From: Deltaproteobacteria bacterium
GTDB taxonomy: Bacteria > Desulfobacterota > B13-G15 > RBG-16-54-18
Length of the DNA stretch: 5,657 nt
NCBI GenBank assembly: GCA_003646745.1
Contig: QMLM01000114.1
Coordinates: 1 to 5,657 of the forward strand
Reading direction: 5' to 3'
Shown in pieces: positions 1-4,891 of this stretch. Numbering within the stretch: position 1 is the first letter of the stretch; the number at the start of each line of letters is the position of its first letter. A program made the translations under genes and the position numbers. The notes beneath the pieces were generated by a model, which worked only from the letters and a program-made list of their open reading frames with translations, was not told the DNA's origin and searched no databases.

Positions 1-263
1 CTATATACCACGCTATTTTCCCGATCTAGGTGAAGATCCCGGGAGGAAATTTCAGAAGAGACTGCAGGAAATAAAGTGTCGCAGCTTTTGTTTCATCCAC
101 CCCAAGTCCCGCAAAAGCAGTTCACCCTTTTGGGGGAGGATGCTGTGCCGGGTCTCTGTCATGACGAGAAAACTATGGGAGTGGTGGAGAAGGGGGAGGG
201 ATTGTTTTTTATGATTAGAACCCTTATTATAGTATAGAGGTCTTAAGGAAAGGAGGAAGCGTC
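1..263. other. Left-edge region without a supported gene
   Basis: I cannot support a gene in this stretch. Plus frame 2 is open from the window edge to a TGA at 212-214. It begins YIPRYFPDLGEDPG and degrades into a Trp/Arg-rich tail that does not look conserved. Plus frame 1 is open from about 34 to a TAG at 235-237. Either could be the 3' end of an upstream gene, and neither shows a motif I recognise. A minus-strand frame of about 37 codons lies in the middle but has no visible ribosome binding site. No tRNA-like arms or terminator hairpin are apparent. The last 60 bases hold the probable promoter and the ribosome binding site of the CooT-like gene. Confidence 0.4.
202..230 (+). promoter_or_regulatory. 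Possible sigma70-like promoter of the cooT-like gene
   Basis: A TTGTTT box (202-207) is separated by exactly 17 bases from TATTAT (225-230). The -10 box matches consensus at five of six bases and the -35 box at only three. Transcription would start near 237, about 27 bases before the ATG at 264, leaving room for the AGGAGG site at 251-256. An overlapping alternative -10, TATAGT, lies at 228-233. Confidence 0.4.
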
Positions 264-452
264 ATGTGTCAATCTACAGCGTATATCCTCAAAGACGGTA
301 AGGAGGAAGAACTTCTGGCTGATATTGCTACCATCATCCCGGAGGGGAAAAAATTGCGACTGATCAGCCTCTTTGGCGAGGAAGAGGTGGTAGAAGCCTC
401 CATACAAGAAATCAATCTCTTAGAACACAAGATTATTTTGAAGCAGGACTAG
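264..452 (+). CDS. CooT-family small nickel-binding protein
   Basis: This 62-residue protein starts MCQSTAY and carries LFGEE at residues 36-40, followed by an alternating beta pattern (VVEASIQEINL, then HKIILKQD). That is the pattern of the CooT family (Pfam PF10133). In Rhodospirillum rubrum, CooT is a cytosolic homodimer that binds one Ni(II) through Cys2 next to the start Met and helps mature the nickel carbon monoxide dehydrogenase. Cys2 is present here and is the only cysteine. The length matches the family. Family members also occur without CO dehydrogenase genes, and none is visible in this window, so the true client is unknown. An AGGAGG site at 251-256 with 7-base spacing fixes the start. 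The next gene follows after 121 bases with no clear terminator between, so co-transcription is possible. The family call is fairly sure; nickel binding in this protein is inferred. Confidence 0.85.
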   Translation: MCQSTAYILKDGKEEELLADIATIIPEGKKLRLISLFGEEEVVEASIQEINLLEHKIILKQD

Positions 453-573
453 GTTACTTTGAAGTTTAAGGCCTAAAGGAAGGTCCGGGTTTTTCCAATG
501 GTTTTTTCTCTTGCAGAAAATTTAATCGAGGGGTGGATCCGAAGGATAGGGCGATTAGGAGAGAGGGGGAGTA

Positions 574-1533
574 ATGAAGCCTAAAATTGGCCTCGCTTTA
601 GGCGGTGGTGGGGCAAGGGGTTTTGCCCATATAGGAGTCTTGCAGGTTTTAGAGGAAGCGAGGGTCCCCATTTATTGTATAGCAGGCACTAGCATGGGGG
701 CTATCATCGGGGCTATGTATGCTCAAAATCCCGACGCCAAGGCCCTAGAGAAGAAGGTTGTGGAGTTTCTCGAGGGAAAGGAGTTTGAGAGGTTGAGGCT
801 GTATTTCCTCAGGGAGTTTTCTATAAGGGGGGATCAGAGACTTAATTTCTTCCAACGACTGGCCAAGTTCTTGGAGAAGGAATTGATGCTCAACGCGATC
901 TTGCTTCGCCAATCGCTGCTGTCAGGACAGAAGGCCATGAACGTTCTCAATTCTCTATTGGGGGGAGACGACCTGAAACATACCCGTATACGCTTTGCTG
1001 CCGTGGCCTCTGACCTAGCCAGTGGTAAAGAGGTGGTTTTGGAGAAAGGTCCATTGGCCAAAGCGGTTTTGGCAAGCTCTTCCATAGTCGGGGTTTTGCC
1101 GCCTGTAGGATGGGAGGATAAGATTCTCATCGATGGGGGGGTGTTGGCAATGGTACCTGTATCTGCGGCAAAAAGGATGGGGGCCCAGATCGTCATTGCT
1201 GTAGATGTAGGTATGGATATCTGCCGTCCCCCGGTCATTGGAGATGGTTTAGAGGAGATGCTCAGGACCATGGAGGTTATGTGCTATAGCTTAAAGCAAG
1301 CGGGCCTAGAGGGGGCCGACATCATTATTAGACCCCATGTCTCCGATGTCCACTGGACGGAGTTTTCCCGGGTTCAGGAATGTATAAGGGCAGGTAAAGA
1401 GGCCACCCAGCAGCAGATTAAAGAGATCAACATGGTAATGCGATATGGAAATATGTATCGGACCGTTTCTAAAATCAGGGGATTTCTAGTTTCTAAAAAG
1501 AGATCCAGCAGGGGTATTGGAGAAGCCCCTTAG
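574..1533 (+). CDS. Patatin-like phospholipase (RssA/YchK type)
   Basis: This is a patatin-like serine hydrolase of 319 residues, close to the usual 280-320 for the bacterial RssA/YchK/YlbK group. All catalytic elements of the Ser-Asp dyad fold are present. The glycine-rich oxyanion loop GGGGARG is at residues 10-16. The nucleophile elbow GTSMG at 38-42 contains Ser40, and a DGG motif at 187-189 supplies Asp187. Between them are the helical cap and a conserved core strand (RFAAVASDLASG). The last 30 residues are basic (KKRSSRG) and probably variable. Such proteins hydrolyse acyl esters of lipids in the cytosol or at the inner membrane face; the substrate cannot be read from sequence. No signal peptide or membrane segment is seen. 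The ATG is preceded by a purine-rich GAGGGGGAG site at a short distance. The stop codon sits inside a perfect hairpin at 1525-1541. Confidence 0.93.
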   Translation: MKPKIGLALGGGGARGFAHIGVLQVLEEARVPIYCIAGTSMGAIIGAMYAQNPDAKALEKKVVEFLEGKEFERLRLYFLREFSIRGDQRLNFFQRLAKFLEKELMLNAILLRQSLLSGQKAMNVLNSLLGGDDLKHTRIRFAAVASDLASGKEVVLEKGPLAKAVLASSSIVGVLPPVGWEDKILIDGGVLAMVPVSAAKRMGAQIVIAVDVGMDICRPPVIGDGLEEMLRTMEVMCYSLKQAGLEGADIIIRPHVSDVHWTEFSRVQECIRAGKEATQQQIKEINMVMRYGNMYRTVSKIRGFLVSKKRSSRGIGEAP

Positions 1534-1541
1534 CAAGGGGC
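1525..1541 (+). other. Perfect hairpin spanning the patatin-like gene's stop codon
   Basis: GCCCCTT (1525-1531) and AAGGGGC (1535-1541) form a perfect 7-bp stem around the 3-base loop AGC. The TAG stop (1531-1533) lies across the stem-loop junction. No T-run follows (the next bases are AAATCTTGG), so it is not a classic rho-independent terminator. It could protect the 3' end, slow ribosomes at termination or act in rho-dependent termination. Chance is also possible. Confidence 0.4.
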
Positions 1542-1619
1542 AAATCTTGGCGGAAAATAAAAAAAATAATTCCATAAGTTGAGGCTGCCAGAAACCTCTA
1601 AATCAGCAGGAGGAGGGGG

Positions 1620-1895
1620 ATGCCAAAATATTGTCACATGTGTGGCAGAGCAATGGAGGGGGAAGGTGATATCTGCGAGGCTTGCCAGGAGATAATCAGA
1701 GCGGAGGCTCTAGGAAGACAAAGGAAAGTTGCCAAAGAGGCCCAAAAGGAGTTAGAGAAATTAAGCGTGCGCGAGAAAAAAGGCCCCGCGGTCAAAAGGA
1801 GCGTTCTTTCACCTAAAGAAGAGAAGAATAAGAAACCTCATCACTTCAAGAGTATGGCAGAATATCTAAGGTATTTGAGGGAAAAAGAAAAATGA
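1620..1895 (+). CDS. Small zinc-ribbon protein with basic linker
   Basis: This 91-residue protein has an N-terminal zinc ribbon: Cys5 and Cys8 (CHMC) with Cys19 and Cys22 (CEAC), two CxxC knuckles ten residues apart. A Lys/Arg/Glu-rich helical middle (about 24-75) is probably partly disordered or coiled coil. It ends in a compact aromatic helix, HHFKSMAEYLRYLREKEK, which looks like a second conserved element. I recall similar uncharacterised proteins from deltaproteobacteria but cannot name a family with certainty. The basic linker would suit RNA, DNA or ribosome binding; that is inference. AGGAGG lies directly upstream with about 4-6 bases of spacing, which supports the ATG. The patatin-like gene ends 86 bases before it. 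The gene converges on the acetyltransferase gene with only three bases between the stop codons. Confidence 0.8.
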   Translation: MPKYCHMCGRAMEGEGDICEACQEIIRAEALGRQRKVAKEAQKELEKLSVREKKGPAVKRSVLSPKEEKNKKPHHFKSMAEYLRYLREKEK

Positions 1896-1898
1896 ATT

Positions 1899-2357
1899 CT
1901 ATTTGATTTTATATTCTAAATTTATCATATCACCTCTAGTAAATCCAATGGCCTTGAAGAAACACATCAGATCCCAATCCTCCCACTTAACCAACGTATA
2001 GATATTTTCGACTCCCTCCTTTTTGAACTCCTCCATGATCGCCTTGAACAAAAGGGTGGCTATTCCCTTCTTCTGGTAATTAGGGTCAATCCCAATGGTA
2101 TCTATCCAGCCGATGGTATTTGGGACCCCAAACTCCCAACCGCTGACTGTCCCCATAATGAATCCCACTACCTTTCCATCCAACTCAGCCACTAAAGACT
2201 TAGAGGGATGTTCGTTTCCCATTTCCTCGATCTTCTGGCGCCAGTAAGAAGGACGTCTGGTCCCCAACACCCTATGATCTATCTCCACAATGGCCTCTAA
2301 ATCTTCTAATTTGAGCCTCCTGACCGTTATTTTCCTCAATAATTCTCCCCTTTCCAC
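1899..2357 (-). CDS. GNAT-family N-acetyltransferase
   Basis: This protein has the GNAT fold, which moves an acetyl group from acetyl-CoA to an amine. From the start chosen here it has 152 residues. The N-terminal strand ITVRRLKLEDLEAIVEID is typical of the RimI-like subgroup. The acetyl-CoA motif A is DTIGIDPNYQKKGIATLLF, with the QKKGIA pyrophosphate loop at residues 95-100. The C-terminal FFKAIGF at 133-139 matches the usual FYxxxGF motif B. The substrate cannot be deduced. An ATG lies four codons upstream (2369-2367), but the GGAGG at 2367-2363 overlaps that ATG and sits 5 bases before the GTG at 2357, so GTG is favoured. A TTG at codon 11 of the longer form, preceded by AGGGGAG, is a third option. 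The gene diverges from the diadenylate cyclase gene and has no clear terminator before the convergent neighbour. Confidence 0.88.
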   Translation of the reverse strand: MERGELLRKITVRRLKLEDLEAIVEIDHRVLGTRRPSYWRQKIEEMGNEHPSKSLVAELDGKVVGFIMGTVSGWEFGVPNTIGWIDTIGIDPNYQKKGIATLLFKAIMEEFKKEGVENIYTLVKWEDWDLMCFFKAIGFTRGDMINLEYKIK

Positions 2358-2393
2358 CTTATCCTCCATCGCTCTAAAGTTTTGATAAAAAAT

Positions 2394-2422
2394 TCACTAA
2401 CATAATGAAGATATCTTGTCAA
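2394..2422 (-). promoter_or_regulatory. Possible promoter of the GNAT gene
   Basis: Read on the minus strand, an exact TTGACA occupies 2422-2417. A 17-base spacer leads to TAGTGA at 2399-2394, a poor -10 box. The distance to the acetyltransferase start (about 30-37 bases from the predicted transcription start) is right. The -35 box is convincing but the -10 box is not, hence moderate to low confidence. Confidence 0.35.
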
Positions 2423-2478
2423 TACTTAGTTTTCTGTTTTCTTCTATGAAGTTAGGATTCTTTGTCGCAGGGCTTTGC

Positions 2479-2507
2479 TTGACAAACAAAAAAACGAAGA
2501 ATATTTT
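2479..2507 (+). promoter_or_regulatory. Sigma70-like promoter of the diadenylate cyclase gene
   Basis: An exact TTGACA (2479-2484) is followed by a 17-base A-rich spacer and TATTTT (2502-2507). The predicted transcription start is near 2514. This falls inside the longest open frame that could encode the cyclase, which begins with a TTG at 2416. Translation therefore most likely starts at ATG 2524 or 2533, with a very short leader of about 10-19 bases. Confidence 0.65.
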
Positions 2508-2523
2508 TTTAGTGCCTTTTTGG

Positions 2524-3465
2524 ATGATAGAGATGGTTGATACAAAGGAAGCGATTAAACCCAAGAGACAGGAAGCCTTGGCAGAAATAAGGCACCTGAA
2601 TAAGACTATGTTGTCCTTGGCTTTGGAAATGGCCAGGGAGGTAAAAGCGAGTGGTATACTTATCTTTGCTGAATTAATGGATGACATCAATGGCCTTAAG
2701 GAGCTCTCCGCAGCTGAGATTAAGGTGATATTGGCTAGCAGCCGGGATGAAGATATGGATGAGCTCAGCCAGATCAGCAACGACATCATACATGTCCCTC
2801 CCATAGACTTTAACCGCAGTGGGCAGGTAAAGGTGAGCATTATGCTTGGGCTTTCGAGGGGCCTAATACATAATGGCGATAGATTAATTTGTCTATCGGG
2901 ATCTCAAAGGTATCGGGTATTGGATAGCCTTGTCTTGATTGATGTAGGTAGGGAGTTTGAGATCTTTGCTTCTCGTGATCTAGGCATCTTAAAGGATATA
3001 GCGAGACCTGAGGTATTTGAGTCGTTGTTGAGCCTTGCCCTTGAGCTGGGTAGGGAGGGCAGAGAGGGGAAACCTGTCGGTACGACTTTTGTTTTAGGAG
3101 ATCATGAGAGGGTGATGCAATTTTCCCGTCAGATGGTGATCAACCCCTTTGGAGGAGTTCCTGAGGAGGAACGCAATATCATGGACTCCCGCCTTAAGGA
3201 GAGTATAAAGGAATTTTCTGCTATTGATGGAGCTTTTGTAATTCGTGAGGATGGGGTAGTATTGGCAGCAGGGAGACACTTGGACGCCTCCGGCAAGGAT
3301 CTAGCTCTTCCCCAGGGGTTGGGTAGCCGTCACATGGCGGCGGCAGGAATCACTTCTATCACCAATGCCATAGCCATTGTGGTCTCGGAGTCCACGGGAG
3401 ATGTAAGGATCTTCAATAAGGGAAAGATCTTTATGGATATAGAGAAAGGAGGAGGGGAAGTTTAG
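2524..3465 (+). CDS. Diadenylate cyclase, PK_C-like plus DAC domain (DacZ-like)
   Basis: This enzyme joins two ATP into cyclic di-AMP. From ATG 2524 it has 313 residues. Residues about 15-150 form an alpha/beta domain like the pyruvate kinase C-terminal domain, with GLSRGLIHNGDRLICLSG at 109-126. Residues about 161-308 are the DAC (DisA_N, PF02457) domain, with DGA at 235-237, LGSRHMAAAGIT containing Arg269-His270-Met271, and SESTG at 288-292. These are the known ATP-binding and catalytic motifs; the family RHR motif is RHM here. The architecture matches DacZ, known from Euryarchaeota. There is no DisA DNA-binding domain and no CdaA membrane helices, so the enzyme is probably cytosolic. The frame stays open up to a TTG at 2416, and that extension would add a hydrophobic N-terminus. 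A good promoter lies inside the extension, so I reject it. ATG 2533 is an equal alternative; neither start has a clear Shine-Dalgarno site. Function is highly likely, exact start uncertain. Confidence 0.9.
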   Translation: MIEMVDTKEAIKPKRQEALAEIRHLNKTMLSLALEMAREVKASGILIFAELMDDINGLKELSAAEIKVILASSRDEDMDELSQISNDIIHVPPIDFNRSGQVKVSIMLGLSRGLIHNGDRLICLSGSQRYRVLDSLVLIDVGREFEIFASRDLGILKDIARPEVFESLLSLALELGREGREGKPVGTTFVLGDHERVMQFSRQMVINPFGGVPEEERNIMDSRLKESIKEFSAIDGAFVIREDGVVLAAGRHLDASGKDLALPQGLGSRHMAAAGITSITNAIAIVVSESTGDVRIFNKGKIFMDIEKGGGEV

Positions 3466-3482
3466 CGAGGGCGAAAATTGAC

Positions 3483-3511
3483 TTGACAAGAGGGAAGGTG
3501 GGGATTATTCT
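3483..3511 (+). promoter_or_regulatory. Sigma70-like promoter of the inositol-phosphate synthase gene
   Basis: TTGACA (3483-3488) and TATTCT (3506-3511) are 17 bases apart. A second, overlapping TTGACT lies at 3478-3483. It begins 18 bases after the cyclase stop codon, so the synthase can be transcribed on its own. The transcription start would be close to 3518, leaving a leader of about 78 bases to the preferred GTG. Confidence 0.65.
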
Positions 3512-3518
3512 TTTTAGG

Positions 3519-3531
3519 CCCCTAGAAGGGG
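3519..3531 (+). other. Short hairpin at the expected 5' end of the synthase mRNA
   Basis: CCCCT (3519-3523) and AGGGG (3527-3531) pair around the loop AGA. If transcription starts near 3518 the stem would lie at the extreme 5' end of the mRNA, where such stems protect against decay. Alternatively it is a weak terminator for the cyclase gene, since a T-rich but interrupted tract follows. The stem is only 5 bp. Confidence 0.4.
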
Positions 3532-3582
3532 ATATTTCTTCTTTCCCTTTCAATTTTCATCTCTCATTTTTTCTTTCAAAAA
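3532..3582 (+). promoter_or_regulatory. G-free, pyrimidine-rich leader upstream of the synthase
   Basis: No G occurs on the plus strand for 51 bases. The tract is mostly T and C with scattered A, in a region where flanking genes are purine-rich. It lies between the 5' hairpin and the Shine-Dalgarno site and should be unstructured. Unstructured pyrimidine-rich leaders can bind ribosomal protein S1 or Rho; which applies here is not known. Confidence 0.45.
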
Positions 3583-3589
3583 GGAGGTG
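3581..3589 (+). promoter_or_regulatory. Full-match Shine-Dalgarno site that decides the synthase start
   Basis: AAGGAGGTG is a full match to the 3' end of 16S rRNA. The first GTG of the open frame (3587-3589) lies inside this site and cannot be used with it. A TTG at 3590 is too close. The GTG at 3596 is 8 bases from the end of AAGGAGG and is the best start. Confidence 0.7.
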
Positions 3590-3595
3590 TTGAAA

Positions 3596-4738
3596 GTGAG
3601 GGAGAAGATTAGAGTGGCTATTGCGGGGGTAGGGAACTGTGCCAGTTCCCTAATCCAGGGAATTGAGTACTATAGACAGAGTGAAGATGTTAATCCTCTG
3701 GGGTTGATGCACTGGGAGATGGGGGGCTATCTGCCAGGTGATATAGAGATAGTAGCGGCCTTTGATATAGATAAGAGGAAGGTGGGCAGACCCCTTCATG
3801 AAGCGATTTTTGCTCCTCCCAACTGCACCAAGGTTATTTGGGATGATATGCCTCCCAGCCAAGTGATCGTGCAGATGGGTCCGATATTAGATGGATTTTC
3901 CGAACACATGAAGGATTATCCCGAACACAAGACCTTCGTGTTGGCGGATGAAAAGCCATGTGATGTAGTGAAGGTGCTACGAGAGTCAGGGGCTGAGATA
4001 CTGATGAATTATATGCCGGTAGGATCGGAGAAGGCCGCAAGGTTTTATGCCGAGTGCTGTCTGGAAACGGGAGTGAGTTTGATCAATTGTATGCCTGTTT
4101 TTATCGCCTCTGACCCGAATTGGGCCAAGCGATTTGAGAAGAGAGGTATACCCATTATCGGCGATGATGTCAAGTCTCAATTGGGGGCTACGGTTTTACA
4201 TCGCACATTAACGAAGCTATTCGAAGATCGAGGTGTGAAGCTAGAAAGGACGTATCAGCTGAACGTAGGAGGGAACACCGATTTCCTTAACATGCTTAAC
4301 CGAAACCGTCTAAAATCTAAGAAGATTTCTAAAACCGAAGCCGTCCAATCGCAATTGGATATCCCTTTGGAGGAAGAAAACATACATATTGGACCCAGTG
4401 ACTACGTGCCCTGGCAGAATGACAACAAGGTATGTTTTATCCGTATGGAAGGTGTTGGATTTGCCGGAGTGCCGTTGACCCTTGAGCTTCGCCTCTCTGT
4501 AGAGGATTCCCCCAATAGCGGAGGGGTAACCATCGATGCCATTCGTTACTGTAAGATCGCTAGAGAACGAGGTGAAAAGGGGGTATTGATCCCTATCTCT
4601 GCCTATACGATGAAGCATCCCCCTGTTCAGATGGACGAGAAGGAGGCGAGAAGGTTGATCGAGGAGTTTCTGTTTGAGGAAGAGGTAGGAATAGGTGAGG
4701 AGATAGAGGAAGAAGTTTTTGTTACCCGAGTGGTATGA
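3596..4738 (+). CDS. ino1: Myo-inositol-1-phosphate synthase
   Basis: Inositol-3-phosphate synthase (EC 5.5.1.4) uses NAD to turn glucose 6-phosphate into myo-inositol phosphate, the first step towards inositol lipids and inositol solutes. The 380-residue protein starts with a Rossmann motif, RVAIAGVGNCASS, at residues 6-18. It carries GPILDG, NYMPVGSE, CMPVFIASDPNWA, GDDVKSQLGATVLHR, QLNVGGNTDFLNML, the lysine-rich active-site segment RLKSKKISKTEAV, HIGPSDYV and DSPNSGGVTIDAIR. Nearly all have close counterparts in Mycobacterium tuberculosis Ino1 (as I recall its sequence), so this is the short prokaryotic form rather than the long eukaryotic one. The tail after LIEEFLF is an unusual acidic extension (EEEVGIGEEIEEEV) of about 20 residues. 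The start at GTG 3596 is chosen from the Shine-Dalgarno position; the frame is open to GTG 3587. It has its own promoter and is followed by a terminator at 4834-4864. Confidence 0.95.
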   Translation: MREKIRVAIAGVGNCASSLIQGIEYYRQSEDVNPLGLMHWEMGGYLPGDIEIVAAFDIDKRKVGRPLHEAIFAPPNCTKVIWDDMPPSQVIVQMGPILDGFSEHMKDYPEHKTFVLADEKPCDVVKVLRESGAEILMNYMPVGSEKAARFYAECCLETGVSLINCMPVFIASDPNWAKRFEKRGIPIIGDDVKSQLGATVLHRTLTKLFEDRGVKLERTYQLNVGGNTDFLNMLNRNRLKSKKISKTEAVQSQLDIPLEEENIHIGPSDYVPWQNDNKVCFIRMEGVGFAGVPLTLELRLSVEDSPNSGGVTIDAIRYCKIARERGEKGVLIPISAYTMKHPPVQMDEKEARRLIEEFLFEEEVGIGEEIEEEVFVTRVV

Positions 4739-4803
4739 TGGTTTTGTCGATAGCTGAGGGGATAGCAGAGGTGCTTTTAGGTCTGCACGGCGCAAAATTT
4801 TGA
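4738..4803 (+). CDS. Possible 21-residue ORF overlapping the synthase stop
   Basis: An ATG shares the last base of the synthase TGA (TGATG), an arrangement typical of translational coupling. The frame encodes MVLSIAEGIAEVLLGLHGAKF and stops at 4801-4803. It ends 30 bases before a terminator hairpin that precedes another gene, the layout of a leader peptide. No independent Shine-Dalgarno site is visible and no homologue is recognised. It may be chance. Confidence 0.18.
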   Translation: MVLSIAEGIAEVLLGLHGAKF

Positions 4804-4833
4804 AAATGGGGGAAGAGAGGCAAAAGGCCTTCT

Positions 4834-4864
4834 GGTGGGAGGGGATAGGTCCCCCCACCTTTTT
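4834..4864 (+). terminator. Rho-independent terminator after the synthase gene
   Basis: GGTGGG (4834-4839) pairs with CCCACC (4854-4859). After a 2-base bulge, GGGA pairs with TCCC, with loop TAGG. Five T follow directly (4860-4864). An A-run with GG just upstream (4822-4827) could extend the stem with the T-run. It lies 95 bases after the synthase stop and only 27 bases before the next start codon, so it could also act as an attenuator for that gene. Confidence 0.7.
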
Positions 4865-4891
4865 ACTTTCCCTGGATCCCGAAGGGGATTT

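Noticed and set aside
470..530. Possible promoter or terminator between the cooT-like and patatin-like genes
   Set aside because: TTTAAT at 521-526 resembles a -10 box but lacks a matching -35 box. The AGGCCT palindrome has no loop or T-run suited to a terminator.
834..1271. Minus-strand open frame of 145 codons inside the patatin-like gene
   Set aside because: It is antisense to strongly conserved catalytic regions, has no family features and no ribosome site of note.
2397..2840. Minus-strand open frame of 147 codons over the start of the cyclase gene
   Set aside because: It is low-complexity, Ser/Ile/Leu-rich and antisense to the cyclase, so it is a shadow frame.
4835..4891. Upstream GTG in frame with the isomerase-like gene
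   Set aside because: It lies inside the terminator hairpin and would add a Pro-rich, unconserved N-terminus.
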